From: Botryosphaeria dothidea
Taxonomy: Eukaryota > Ascomycota > Dothideomycetes > Botryosphaeriales > Botryosphaeriaceae
DNA: 64,000 nt
Assembly (NCBI GenBank): GCA_011503125.2
Contig: WWBZ02000082.1
Span: forward strand, 496,001 to 560,000
Reading direction: 5' to 3'
Position numbers and translations under genes: made by a program. The first letter of the stretch is position 1; every line of letters begins with the position of its first letter. The notes below the pieces were generated by a model. That model saw only the letters and a program-made list of their open reading frames with translations, did not search any database and had not been told where the DNA came from. Shown one piece after another: positions 34,920 through 47,202 of the stretch.

Positions 34920-36405
34920 ATTGAAATCTGACCGAGCTGGCAGCCTCAATCATCGAGAATGAAAGGACCCGGCTTGAGACTGGAGTCTAGGAAGGAGAGC
35001 AGGAGTTCAAGTTTTCTTGGGGCCTAAGAGGCCTGAGATGAAGGGGTTGGGCCACGAAGCCTGCAGGATCATTATCCTTCTCAGCCCCCAAAACGCCAAG
35101 GCTGATCGCAGAATCCTACGGCCAACGGTGTTCGGGATTGGACCTGCACAGGAATGGTTTCCCGGCTATCACCATTGCAGCTGTTAAAATGAGGGTCCTT
35201 CCGGGCTCGAGGGAAGATCACTTTGTTGGTTGTGGAGTTGGACAGCCTGGCGAGCGGAGAGATGTGCACCGGCAAGCTCCATCCCGATGCCATCCACAGC
35301 CTCGCCTTGGATTATGGCTGATCAACACGGCCGGACGAGGGACGGAGCTGGAGGCTGTCGGTGTCACGGCTGGTATCGTGCCATGTTGAGCGGTGCAAAT
35401 GACGCCGTGGCGCGTTCCTGGCGACTGCCATATCGTCCAGTGGTGCTGCCTATTTTTGGCGGCATGCGCTTGGCTGCTTTCCGTCTAGTCCCCACGAACA
35501 TCATCTACCCCATGCGGGATCCCGGTCAGACCGGTGCTTTTTCTCTGTACCGATCATCGCTGATATCATGAAAGAGGCTGAACCTGTGGGCTCTGATTCG
35601 TCATCAACCCCTTCGTCGCCATTTTGGGGCCGAAATCATGCATATCGCTCACACGACACCGGCTTCTCCAACGCTGACTCCTGTTTGTACATGTAGTCAC
35701 GCAAATCCTTTCCGCTTATATCATATTGCTACCAGCCACGTAGGAGCATTGGTGACGTTTGCTTTGAAATCCACCGACTGAGTCGATTCCGGAGTTCTAC
35801 AAGGAGTTGAAGATATTGACGATAACCTTATACCTCACATCAATAACGACCACAATATTGAACCGCTTTTTGACCAGACTGTGTACATAGGAATTGCTGA
35901 AAAGCCGCCAACACGCGAGCATGATGTATATACGCATGTCCACAGGAGCAACCATATTTCCAATATCCTCGCAGGAAGGTACGTTTAGCACTGGAAGATC
36001 TACTTTGGAGAGAAGTGTTGTTCATGGTACAGCAAGATGACCCTGAAACCCACCCTTTTTGTGTGACGGAACCAAATTTCAGGGTTCGCAACCCAGGACA
36101 CAACGTGCGACTCTAGGTCATAACATACCATCAAGTGAGCCCACTCTCAGTAGCACAACAGCCCTAAATTTTGTGTCTCGTACGCTACATGCAATAGCAA
36201 GCAAAGCGAAGCAAAAAAAAAAATATCAATCCCATCTTTCTACCACTAGTTAAAATCTTCCACTCAAGGAGGACCCAACACCCACAAGCATGTGCAGCGC
36301 ATTCAGCCGTTGCATCATTTCAAGTCCGTTGTCTCCGCCCGCGAATCTGCCCTTGTCCACTTCCATTACCCTTTTTCGTCGTACCCACAAGCCACCTGTG
36401 ACCGC
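34920..36405. other. Intergenic between DUF6536 and alpha-COP genes
   Basis: Holds the DUF6536 promoter (right of 34919) and the alpha-COP 3' UTR. No ORF with coding character; the short ones overlap on both strands. Confidence 0.5.
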
Positions 36406-39400
36406 TTACAAACACAACCTCAAACCGCTCGCCGGCGCGCCAACCTGGCAGACCTCGCACACCTTGCAGACGGTGCCCTTGAACTTCGCCTGGCACTTGA
36501 CGCCGCAGTACTGGCATGCGACGCTGGGCGAGCCAGCATAGATGGGAGTGAAGCTGGCGGCGCAAATCTCGAAGTCGGCAAACGTGTCAAAGTCAATCTC
36601 GACCGCATCGTTGGGGTTCCGCTCGCACACAGTCTTGATCTTGCGTGCGCTCTCCTTGAACTTGGCGTTGGTCGACCCGCGATCCAGCAGAGTGTTGGCG
36701 AACGACAATGCACTGTTGTGTTGCTTGTTCTTGTGCGAGAAGTTCATGGCTGCGAAGAGCGCCAGCGCCTTGTGTGCTGGCTCGAGCTCTGGCACCGTAA
36801 AGTACGCAGCAAGCTCAAATGCGCGTTTCCTCGTCTCTTCATCCAGGGACGAGATATCTTGGCTATTTCTGGTCAGACGACGACGCTCAAGCTCAATACT
36901 CATGGCTAGTGCGTATTGGCCAGCAGTTGCGATGAGCTTCTTGGCCTCAGCAACCTCGGCCTGGGTGGTGACGGCATTAAGCAGCATCGAGTGGAGGATC
37001 TTCTTGAAGACTACGACACCATCCTCCAGCTTGTTGCTGCGCATCGCATTCTTTCCAGCAGCAAGATCCGTACCGGTGATGGATTCCAGATCGCGAGGAA
37101 TGAGAGGAAGGACCTTTCTGGAGTCCGTCTCATCTGGAGTTCTCCTAACGTAGTTGACCAGCGGAGGTAGACCCACGTTACCGGGCAGGAAAGTTCTCGA
37201 GGCCTGGTAGATCTCCTGGAATCTCCACTCAATTGGCTTGAAGTTGACAGCGCCGACTTGACGGTTCAGAAGCTGCATCGCGCTCTCGAACGAACCACCA
37301 GCGACGTGGTCGGCCGCAATAGGCGAATTCCTCGTCCACATGTCAGCCTCGCTGCTGCCAGCACCCGCCTCCGCGCTCTCAACGTTGACAAAGTCGTCCT
37401 CGACCTCGATGTCATCGTCGCCGCCCATATCCCAGCCAGCCGCATCCTCATCTTCCTCGGCATCGTCGAAGGCTCCGTTGCGCTGGGTATCGGCTTCGGT
37501 CTCAATTAGGTCCTCATCGCCGTAGCCATTGGTTGCCGGCGCAAGCTCGTCAGCATCCAACTCTTCACCCATTAATGCCTTCTCGAAAACAGAAGCACCC
37601 GAGCTCTTGACTGGCCAGTTGGCCGTGTAGGTGGGCACAACGGGCTTAGGCGGCGTCAGCGGCTCTCCAATATCAGGAAGAGATATTTGGTCCTCGGTGA
37701 GACCACTGGCTTCAAGTATGTTTTGACATTCCTCCTCCAAACCATGTGATTTGGCGAGCATGTATGCCAGAGGATCTGAGACACGGTCAGTCTTTTGATA
37801 CAACAAATAATTTTGTCGTAGGCCACTTACATTGATCAATCTCCTGGAACATCTCGATCCTGCTTTGGACATCACCGAGGTAAACTGCGTTTTGAAAACG
37901 AGAAGTCATATCGCCACGGTGCTCGGCAATCTTGGCCATGCGAGTGAGCTTCTCTTTATCACCAGTCGAGAGGTAAAGGAAGGAAAGCTTGTCGAACGTG
38001 CGCAACTTCTGGTAAGTCATTTCGACAATCTTGTGGTTTCCATGAGCGAGGGCCTCTGTGCTGAGGCGAGTCCAGAGCTTCGGCCTATCGAGCTGCTTAG
38101 CCATCTCAACAGCAACATCAAGATTGCCGCATTCGATCGCAAGCTCAAATCTGGTCTGCGGGTCCTGGACGAACTGAAGGGCAATCTCGGGGTAGCCCTT
38201 CTTCTGCAGATAGGCAATGATGCTCTGGCCGACCAGACTTGAGGTCTTGATGATGTTCAGCATTTCATCGTAGTTGCGCTTGATGAGGGCAAGCTTGAAG
38301 CGGTACTCGGTTGGGTCAATCTGGAGAATTTTTGGCTTTGCAGAACGGTCCAGGCAGTAAACGTTGCGGCCCTTGACTCTCACCAAGTATACAGTGTGCT
38401 CCAACGTGCGCACAATACCATTGTCGCCGTTCATAAGCGTGTACTTGATGTGGTTCAGCGTAGAGTAGAGAAGGACCCCCGCATCATCCCATGTGGCACT
38501 CTTAATCCGGATCGTCTCGTGCAGAGTGCTGACCTGCTCGAGATTCTTTGTAACAATTGTGACGTTGTGCTTGCTCAGGAGTGCCGCATGAAGACCATCA
38601 TTGGACCAAACAACGTATTTCACGCCATTGACAGCAAGCTCAGCAAGGTGCTTTTTCTGCTGGATGTCATACAGGACCACAGAGGTAGGAGTGATCAGAA
38701 GGAGACATCCAGTGCCGCCGAAGTAGATATCTGTGGTGCCATGAGGAGGCTTAATAGTCTTCGTTGTTGAGTTTGAAAGGTCTTTGATGTCGATTTGTTG
38801 GTTGCTCTGGTTGAAGACAGCGAATCGATTGCGGGCAACGAAAACTGCAGAGTTTCCGGATCCGCGCTTGGTATCGGTAGGCTCAACGGCACCACTCGCA
38901 TCACGAGGCAAGCTTATCAGCTCGTAACAGCCACCGTCGGCGGGCGAAGTGACCAGGATGGCACGCTCGGCGGGGTTGTACGAGAGCGTCCTGGGAGGAA
39001 CCCAGGGGCTGCCGAGTTTCTTCAGCGACAGCATGGAGGGCGACTCAAGGTTCTTGGTGAAGTCGTAGGAGCGGACGTGCTTCTCCTTGGTGATGTAGAA
39101 GAGCTGGTTCTGATAGACGGCAGAGGCAGGCCTTTCGCGCTCGAGCTTGAAAACCATCACACCGTTATCGTGGCCAGCAGCAAACAGGTTGATCTCCGGA
39201 TGCGCCGCAATGACCCAGAAGCGGTCGTTTTCCCTCTTGAATGACTGGACAGAGGTCCGCTTGTTCAAATCCCACACCCGAATGGACTTGTCTTCACCCA
39301 CGGAGAGGATGAGATCTTGGTGGGGGTGGAACAAGCAAGCAGAAACATTCTGGAAATGTCCTCTGCAGGTGTCGACCTCCCAGGCCTTAGTCTCGCTCAT

Positions 39401-40286
39401 CCTCCACAGCTTGACCAGCCTGTCGTCACCTGCGGAGACGATCAAAGGCAGAGTCGGGTGGAAAGCTACCCAATTGACACCACGGTCGTGCCCCTCAAGC
39501 ACGAACTTCACAACAGCATCTGTATTACCAAACATGTCGGCCTGGTTTGTATTGGCGCGCGCCATCTGGTCTTCGAAGGTCATCGAGGTGGGAGCGGAGT
39601 GCTTCTTGCGGAGGCCGGAGATGTCCCAAACACGGACGGACTGGTCGAGAGAGGCGGAGACGACGAGGTCGTCCTTAGGATGAAACTGCGCACACATTGT
39701 GTAATGATTGTGGCCGGTCATGGTGCAAACTATAGACTTTCGTGAGCGTGGTAGGCAACGTGTCTTGAGCGCAATGACAACGTACTCAGAGAGCGGTTCT
39801 GCCAGTTCCATATCCTGATGGTCTGGTCGTCGGAGCTGGACAGGATCCAGGGCAGCTCATGGTGAAAGAAGACAGTGCGCACATAGTCCAGGTGACCATT
39901 AAGGGTGAACAGGCAGCGGCGGGTCTGATAGGACCACACCTTGATCTTGTAGTCGTCTCCTCCTGACACGAAAAGAGGTTGAGTCTTGTGGAAATCGATG
40001 CCGCGGACGGGACCGTCATGTTCCTCAAAGCGGTCAATGAGGGTACCCATGCGGTAGTCCCACAGCTGGATGGTGGACGAATGTAGGGAGACGAGGATCC
40101 ATGGCCTGTCGAAGGTCAGCGGGGAGCGGGAGAGCGGGAGAGGATTGTGGGGCGCACCGCTTGGGGTGGAAGGCAATGCCCTTCGCCCTGGACGACTTGG
40201 ACTCGAACTGCAAGGCGGTTAGCACAGCCGGGACTAGAAGCGTGTGAGGCGCAACATACCTTGGTGAGCATGTTCGGGGTCGACAT
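36406..40286 (-). CDS. RET1: Coatomer subunit alpha (alpha-COP)
   Basis: Five exons on the minus strand: 40286-40260 (27 nt), 40207-40158 (50 nt), 40105-39786, 39729-37831, 37775-36406; 1221 aa, the normal size (yeast Ret1 1201, human 1224). It starts [20 protein letters not shown], the family N-terminus. Six or so WD40 repeats fill residues 1-310 ([64 protein letters not shown] and so on) and bind dilysine cargo tails. The coatomer WD-associated region ([31 protein letters not shown]) and the C-terminal domain that contacts epsilon-COP follow. It is part of the COPI coat for Golgi-to-ER traffic, presumably essential. Two tiny first exons make the start easy to mis-annotate. Confidence 0.97.
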
Positions 40287-41552
40287 GTTGGATGTTCAGG
40301 GAGAAGCCGCAGCTTCAGGCGATGTAGAGAGGGTCGCTCAGCGCCAGCCAATTCGGGGCGGTAGGAGGAGGAGAGAGCGGCGGCGCGGAGAGAGCGAGAG
40401 AATGGATTGCTGGTGGAGAGGGTGTTCAGCGGTTCGGCACCCAGCCAGCTTGAGCTTCGCCTGGCAGAACTGCGTGCCTGCGCGTCCGCGGTGGACGGTG
40501 AAGTGTCCAGTACGCTTCCGACGTTTTGCCGCGGCGCTGCCAAGAGTTCCGCGGCGGTCGAAGAAGCTGCCGCCGCCCAAGAACACGTGCCCTGCCCGCC
40601 CGGCGGAAGAGCCTGGGAAGAGGGTCCAAGCACCGCCAGCCAGCCGAACATCGGGCCGACCGTTATTCGAGCAGGCGCACCGGCGCTGTCTGCTGCCTGA
40701 GGCCTACAATACTCGGGGCCGAGCCATTGGGCGGCGAGTGACGGCATCAATTGCTGTCTATCCCCCCGCACGTGAGAGCTCGAGGCTGCGGCGTTTCAGG
40801 GCCGCAGCCCCGCCAAAAAAATCACATAAACCCCCCATTGACTCTGCATGGGGCATCCCTGGAGTCTGCAATGCGGTACATCCACTGGCAGTCCGCAAAC
40901 GGTGCCGAAGGCGAGTCGGCTTGCTGATCGTGGTCGACTGATGACCCCGAGCAAGAACCCTTCGTCATGCACGCGCAGACGCCAACCACGGCCTGCATCT
41001 AGCCACCAGCAGCCTGTGATACCCCAAAAATCCCTCTCGTCGCCGCTCGTCCAGCCCTTGTCCTCACCGGCTGCCGGCCGTCCGTCGCCTCGTCATCGCT
41101 CCGCCACTGCGAAAGGCTCTTTGCGCCGCGACTCGTCCCCCGCAGCGTCGTGAACCACCGACTGCGTTCAATTCCCTCCCGCGCCATTCGTCATCTCTGA
41201 GCATCCGGCCTGATTTCACCGGATCCCTCCCGCGCATACACACGGCATACCCCTCCTCCATTCATGCTCAGGTCTTGGTAGCTGCCTGGACCACGGTAAC
41301 CACGCCAATCCTGCGATAAGAGGAGTCCGTTGCGTTGACTGATACGCAATGAGGCGCGCTCTTCCTTCAGCTCTTCCGTTGTCGCCGTAACGTCGCCTTC
41401 GATCGCATCTTGTCGCCTGCAGAAAATGATCTTACTACTGCGATTTCCTGCTAGCATTATTGTTGAAGAGCTGCGCAGCTTAGCCGAGTCGTCGAGTCGC
41501 TGCAAAACACAAGCCGGGGCTGGTAGTCAACTGTGAGCTCGCAGTCAAGACA
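40287..41552. promoter_or_regulatory. Divergent intergenic region, alpha-COP and acidic protein
   Basis: 1.27 kb separating two divergent starts, so both promoters lie here. GC-rich near alpha-COP. Many short ORFs overlap, none credible. No obvious TATA box or repeat. Confidence 0.45.
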
Positions 41553-42461
41553 ATGGAGGCACCGAAATATCCCCCGGTTTTCGATGCGCCAATGAACCGA
41601 CCAACCAGTCCTCCCACCACACCTTCCACCTACCCGGACATCCACTTCACCGATCCGCCTCCGCCATACGAAGAACACGCCAATTCCTTTTGTGCCGCCC
41701 CATCTCCTCCCTTGGAAGGTGTCGACCGCAAAATTCATACCCACAAATTTTTCTTTGATCAAGCGCAGAGCTTTGATTCTTCGGCCAACTCGTCCAACGC
41801 GTCGAGCCCTTCCATGGAGGACGATTCATCAGCAGATGACTCGGCCTCTGTGGTTGACGAGCCATCTCAGCCGGATGACATAGCTGTCATAACAGTCAAG
41901 GACGGCGACTTTGATGTCGAAGAGATCAGCGACAACGATATTGGTTACGACGATGAAACAGAAGTCGTCCGTCCTGATGGGTTCGAGGACGCAAAGGACC
42001 GACAAGATGGCTCTGGAGATGATGCCGGGATCGCAAGAAGCTTCGGAGAACTGAACTGCGAGGACGAAAACATCAGCACGGAAGAGGAGGTGCGGCGCCG
42101 ATCAGCACGTCGCAAGAAGCGCTGGAGCGGACGGCAATTCAAGCGCACGTACAGTCAGAGCTTTGGCAGTGATACCGATGAAGCCGATCTCGGTAGCCTT
42201 GGTTCTCATGAATCTGGCACCGGTACGCGCAGACTTAGGCGCAGGCTGAACGGCCATGTCGGCGAAGCCGGGGACAGGTCATCTTTGATATTAGAAGACC
42301 TTGGCGATTCTTACACGTTTGCGGAGGAAGAGCCCGGGGGAATAACCCGGCCACCATCCATCCCATCCGACCTCGAAGGGCTACAAGCGCTTCCATTTTG
42401 GGTATACCAGGATCGCATGGAGGTTGATTCAGCATCGAGCGGACCGCCTTCGTCGGCATAA
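41553..42461 (+). CDS. Acidic Ser-rich hypothetical protein with basic patch
   Basis: Single exon, 302 aa. N-terminal 60 residues are Pro-rich and contain PPPPYEE (a PPxY motif, about residues 36-42), a possible WW-domain or Nedd4/Rsp5 ligand. Residues 80-170 are highly acidic. EEEVRRRSARRKKRWSGRQFKR (about 176-198), followed by TYSQSFGSDTDE and RRLRRRLNG, forms a basic patch that could be a nuclear localisation or nucleic-acid/membrane-binding segment. The combination looks like a conserved Pezizomycotina protein of unknown function. No membrane segment or enzyme motif. The ATG is the first in frame after an upstream stop. Confidence 0.72.
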   Translation: MEAPKYPPVFDAPMNRPTSPPTTPSTYPDIHFTDPPPPYEEHANSFCAAPSPPLEGVDRKIHTHKFFFDQAQSFDSSANSSNASSPSMEDDSSADDSASVVDEPSQPDDIAVITVKDGDFDVEEISDNDIGYDDETEVVRPDGFEDAKDRQDGSGDDAGIARSFGELNCEDENISTEEEVRRRSARRKKRWSGRQFKRTYSQSFGSDTDEADLGSLGSHESGTGTRRLRRRLNGHVGEAGDRSSLILEDLGDSYTFAEEEPGGITRPPSIPSDLEGLQALPFWVYQDRMEVDSASSGPPSSA

Positions 42462-43424
42462 CGTCATTGGTGGTTTCGCGAGGCGGAGCTGTGTTTCCTC
42501 CACCACAGCCCCCAATTGGCGCCCGCCTCGTCCGAAGTCTGGCCAATCACAATGACGTCCAACACCCCAGCTCTGAGCTCGGCAGACACGCTTCCGAGAA
42601 ACCCTTTAATCCAGGCACATCCGCACTCCTGCGCGTTGAGCGTTTGGTTTGGCTGAAGGCAGGGCTGAAGCGCTCAGCCAGGATGTCGGTTTCATGTTTT
42701 CACGACCGTAACGACAGCGCATAGATCTTTTGTCACTTCGACGACGCCATTTACTCTATTCAGTTGGTAACGATTCTCATTTGGTCTCGCTTCTGCAACT
42801 CTCCGACTCATGTGGAGGGATGGGTACTATTTCTAGACTTGCTTACAATGTATCCTAGCGGGTTTCCGCTTATTCTACTAAACTCCGCCTAGCTCTGCTA
42901 TACCCGACATCTCACTCTCCACGTTTGCGTGCTCGGTTGGTGGCGCATGCCATGCGCAGCCCGGCTCCCGAGATGCTGTGCCACATCGCTCGCGCCAACG
43001 CTCAACCACTCATCTTCTCTCCTTGTTCCAGACCACGGCAGATTTCCAACCCTAAGGATAAGCTTATGATTTTGAGTGCGAATCTTTGTATAGCACTAAG
43101 CCGTCATGGTCACTTGCGCGTCCTCTTCGGATGCTCGTCTTCCGGACAGGGCTCCAGCATAAGCTGAGCCCCAAGGCTGGTGTCTCAGATGGCGCTCGGT
43201 GGAGATGTTGCTATGAAGGTAATCATTGTGAGATGCTGATAGTATAAATTTCTAGGTCTCCCTCGAGGAAGACTCTCCATCCACAGCAACACAATCGAGC
43301 AAAATATCAAGAGCGCCTTTCATATCTTCTTTATTTCTTTATTTCCTTGACTCATTTCCTTGAGTCCCTCTCTGCATCAGCATCCATAATTTAATTTAGA
43401 GCAACGAACATATCCGCCTGAAAA
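42462..43424. other. Intergenic; promoter of the cupin gene
   Basis: No gene. The right end holds the cupin promoter with a TATA box. The leader near 43310-43390 is T/C- and A-rich. Confidence 0.5.
43243..43249 (+). promoter_or_regulatory. TATA box of the cupin gene
   Basis: TATAAAT about 180 bp before the cupin ATG. A start site some 30-40 bp further on, near 43280, would leave a leader of about 150 nt. A clear TATA box suits a strongly or conditionally expressed gene. Confidence 0.55.
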
Positions 43425-44228
43425 ATGCCTTCAACTATCGCTAAGGTCATCATCGCCGCTCTCGCCGCTGGCGTCTCCGCGCTGCCCGCGAACACCTCGA
43501 CCTCGACTACCCCGGCCTACACTGCGGCTCCTCCCGCTCCTACCGTCGATAACACTGACCTGATCGAGAAGCTCAAGGATGCGCCCCGCGCTATCGACCG
43601 CTTCAAGCTTCTCCTGACCAAAGACGGCAAGGGCCAAGAACTTCTCCCCCAGGAGGAGCTGCAGAAGGTCATTGCCTTCGACTTCACTAAGGATGTCAAT
43701 CCTGGCAACGGCAAGGGTGGCGCCCTCAAGGCTGCCCAGATCAACAATTTTCCCATCCTCACCGACCTGGGCATCTCTACCACCCTCGGCTTCCTCGGTC
43801 CTTGCGGCCTGAACACGCCCCACACCCACCCTCGTGCCACCGAGTTCCTGACGCTCGTCGAGGGCAACAAGCTCGACTTCGGCTTCATCGTCGAGAACGG
43901 CCTGGTCGCCGAAGGCCAGAACGCCGAGGCTGCGGGCACGCTGGGCAATTTCGGCGGTGCCGTCTTCCCGATTGGCAGCATCCACTACCAGTTCAACCCC
44001 ACATGCGACAATGCCACCTTTGTCGCGACCCTGAACTCTGAGGACCCCGGTACTAGCCAGGTCGCCCAGAACTTCTTCGGCCTCAACGGTGATATCGTTC
44101 AGGCTACTCTCGGCTTCCCCGAGCAGCTGGACGGCGCCAACCTGGAGTCCTTCCGCAACGCAATCCCGGCCAACGTTGCTCTTGGCATCGAGCAGTGCCT
44201 GAAGACCTGCCGCATCCCCAAGAACTAG
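43425..44228 (+). CDS. Secreted cupin, spherulin-1A/germin-like
   Basis: Single exon, 267 aa. Signal peptide MPSTIAKVIIAALAAGVSA, cleaved near residue 19. Cupin motif 1 is GPCGLNTPHTHPRATEFLTLVEG with metal ligands His133, His135 and Glu140; motif 2 is FPIGSIHYQFN with His187, so all four usual Mn/Fe ligands are present. A pair of Cys (about 194 and the C-terminal QCLKTC) could form disulfides. Proteins of this group include slime-mould spherulin 1A (stress/spherulation) and plant germins (Mn superoxide dismutase or oxalate oxidase); the activity of fungal relatives is unsettled. Strong codon bias towards C-ending codons suggests high expression. It has its own TATA box. Confidence 0.9.
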   Translation: MPSTIAKVIIAALAAGVSALPANTSTSTTPAYTAAPPAPTVDNTDLIEKLKDAPRAIDRFKLLLTKDGKGQELLPQEELQKVIAFDFTKDVNPGNGKGGALKAAQINNFPILTDLGISTTLGFLGPCGLNTPHTHPRATEFLTLVEGNKLDFGFIVENGLVAEGQNAEAAGTLGNFGGAVFPIGSIHYQFNPTCDNATFVATLNSEDPGTSQVAQNFFGLNGDIVQATLGFPEQLDGANLESFRNAIPANVALGIEQCLKTCRIPKN

Positions 44229-44924
44229 GTGTGAGTTAAAATCGACCGCCGGGTGACCATAGTGTACATATGACGATTAGACGGTATATATGGTGCGCAT
44301 AATGCTCTAGATCTGCAATGCATGGATGGTGCTGTATTTTCCTTTGTTTTTCTTTTTTTTCCTATTCATCCATATGTTAGAGACGTTCGCTATTGTTGTG
44401 GCATTTTCGTTGGATTTGGACATCGATACCGTTCTTCAATCTGTCACTACTGTTAGATTATATATGAGCCAACCTTTCTTACTACGTTTGACCTTTCCAC
44501 GTGTGCGTCCCGCAAGGTCCATATGGCTTTCAATACTGTCATGTCTGACAGTGATGGATACATGTAGACGCAATCGTGACATCCAAGAGCCGGAACGAAA
44601 AGACACGCATGTGGGTCAGGTAGAGCAATCCAAGATCAACGTTGTCAAGGGAAACTGAAACCTTCAGCAGAACGACTGATTTGAAAGTCTATGTATTCCT
44701 CCATGCACTCCGTCTACCTAAATCCTCACCTACTCCTTAGTTACTGCCGAGATGTGAGAATACATGCATCTATTCACAGCGGTGTATGAGTCTCACATGG
44801 GCTAACTTCGGAAAGACAAAACATTTACAATAGACTGCTCTATGAAATACTTAGAATCACCTCTCTTCCACTACACCTTCTTGCTTCTCCGAATCGTCAC
44901 GAAATTCTCACCCAGGACGCAGAT
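44229..44924. other. Intergenic between cupin and BTB genes
   Basis: Low-GC spacer with the cupin 3' UTR (AT-rich near 44240-44360) and the BTB promoter. No gene seen. Confidence 0.5.
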
Positions 44925-45784
44925 ATGGCCGACCAAGACTGCAACGATATAATACTCTTCACCAGCACGTCAAAGCTAAGCCGGTCTCCAGAGGAGAATC
45001 ACTATGCAACGTTCCAGAGGTAAGGTTGGACTAAGGCTACCTTACACGGATACTCACAACACGCGCAGTCTACGCTGGAAACACGAACTTTCGGACTTCG
45101 CCATCACATGCGGCGGCCGCGAGTTCAAGGTGAGCGGGTACCGCAAACTGCCGCGAACGATGACGTATTAATACTTGTACATAGGCTCACCGCGCAATCC
45201 TCGCGATGAAGTGCCGCTATTTCACTCGCATGTTCAGGTACGGTTACGTCGAGTTTGTCAACAACCGCGTAGAGCTCCATGAGGACGACCCTTCCCTCGT
45301 TGCCGACATGGTCAAATACATCTATGCCGACACCGCGTTCCACATCACCCTCCACGGGAACCATTTGGAGAAAACGCTCCACCTCATCCACTTCTGGTTG
45401 CTCGGCGACAAGTACGAGGTCAACGGCCTCACCTCCGCCATCGAAGAACATCTTCAGAGCTGCTTCGATAGCGAGGAAGGTGACTGGACCGTGCAAGAAC
45501 TTCTTCGGGTCATCGACACGGTGTATGAATACTCGTTAGCACCCGCCAGCCGCCTTCGCGTGCTGCTCATACACTACTTGTTTCACAGGGCAGAGACGAG
45601 GAGCACCGTGCAGATGCTCCGTGACGAAGCGATGTACGACGAGCTCCGCAAGCGCCCGGAGTTCATGCTGGACATGTCTATTCGGGGGTTCGAGGCGCAT
45701 GAGACATTTCACGCGTTGCGTGATACTCTCATATCGTTGGAAGAAAAAGCTGGGCGCTGGGACAAAGATTCAAGGCCTTCGTGA
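44925..45784 (+). CDS. BTB/POZ domain protein
   Basis: Three exons, 44925-45019, 45069-45129 (61 nt) and 45185-45784; 251 aa. The BTB fold begins in exon 2: SDFAITCGGREFKAHRAILAMKCRYFTRMF, the classic start with the buried Asp and the HRAILA signature, then VELHEDDPSLVADMVKYIYADTAF and LLGDKYEVNGLTSAIEEHL (about residues 40-140). The rest is helical, ending DSRPS. This is a small fungal BTB protein without kelch or MATH domains; such proteins may dimerise or act as Cullin-3 adaptors. Large families of these occur in Pezizomycotina and their roles are unknown. Introns are 49 and 55 bp. Confidence 0.88.
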
Positions 45785-47202
45785 GGCGGAGGCGGAGACC
45801 AGACATTCATTGGGAAGCTCTTGTGCGGCCGTGGGCATTGGGAGCACACGATGCACAAGTTTCCGGGTTTGGCTCACTCAACATGGCTCCGTGCCCGGGA
45901 AAAAACTGGCCATTCTGCATGTATCCAGCCAAAACGTCACACGATCGGAACTAGCTGGTAGCAAGATTCACTTAATCAGCCTGGCTCGACCTCATAACCG
46001 TTAAATGCATGATTTACTGCCTTGCCTGCTTCCTCCAGCCCGCAAGCTATCTCCTATTATCACCATGAATGAGTAGAGAATATCTTCAAGAACCAGGCCC
46101 TGAAGCTGCAATCGCTACAAGATACCTTCTGGATCAATATCAGACCAAAAATAGAGTGTGTGCCGGCGGCAGGACCACATGCGCTCCTGAGTGCCGGCCC
46201 TCCAAGCGTCCCAGCAGCTCTTCTGGGGACAGGGATAGTTGGCTCTTTCCCTGTGGATGTAGGGTGGTTCTAGCTCATGAACTCTGCCGTTGCATTCGTT
46301 CCTGTAGGAGCGGATATGGCCGCAGGGCTGGTACTGCCAAACGTAGCCGTCGCAGGTGCATCTGTCGTAGTAGGGGTTTCCTTGACATTTCGGTACTTCC
46401 GAGGATGTGAACTAGATTTTCGAAGTCGGCCTTTAGATATGGTGTGAGATTGTACAGTTGGAAGCTCTTTCCGGAAGCGCAGAGCGATGTGGATATAGAA
46501 GTTGCTCAATCTCAGTATTGCGAACATTGAACATCCTGCGTTGAGGGCATTTTGAAAGGCGAGCAGATGTGTTCCCAGCAGACACAATGCGAAAGTTTTG
46601 TATGGAGAAGAGCGGCACTAGCATGAGCGCAAGTATCTAGCACATAATCAGCACAGAGATTATACGGAAACGCGTGTTTGGCTTCTTCAGTGTGATATGT
46701 TTCAGTGGTACAGATGGCCCCAAAGTTTAAAAGGCTAGCCTCCTGGAGAGCTAGTAGTAAGGATACAAGGAGAGGGCGTCAGCATCTATTCAAAGATAAA
46801 GCCTAATGCGGCAGCCAGACCTTGAAAGTTGTGCTCGCGACGCTGGGTGATCGGACAGAGAGACTGCGCTACAACACGAGCGGCCTCCCTCCTGAAGATT
46901 TTAATCTCTGAGTTCAATGTGTGTGTGTGGATAAATTTCACGAACTACGATCTATTTCGGATGATGGGAAAAAAAGAACATCATGTATGTTGAGGTTTGT
47001 CAGGAACTTTGGAACTCTCAATTACTTTTCTAGCGTCGAGCGCATCTCTAAAAGGTATCGTATGAAAACGGTATACAAATCGCTGCCAATGAGGAATTTA
47101 AGGAATCAACAAACGCCGAGTTCCCGAACGCCAGCGCCAATGTGAGCGGAGTGATAATAATACAAGTACAAGCTTGGAAGAAGGAATAAGTTCAAGAATC
47201 GA
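45785..47202. other. Intergenic between BTB and AOX genes
   Basis: Convergent spacer, lower GC. A 105-codon minus ORF (46270-46587) was considered and not accepted. Otherwise nothing is recognised. Confidence 0.45.

Noticed and set aside
46270..46587. 105-codon minus ORF
   Set aside because: No homology recognised, no splice partner, and the C-terminus is Thr/Ala low complexity; not enough to call a gene.
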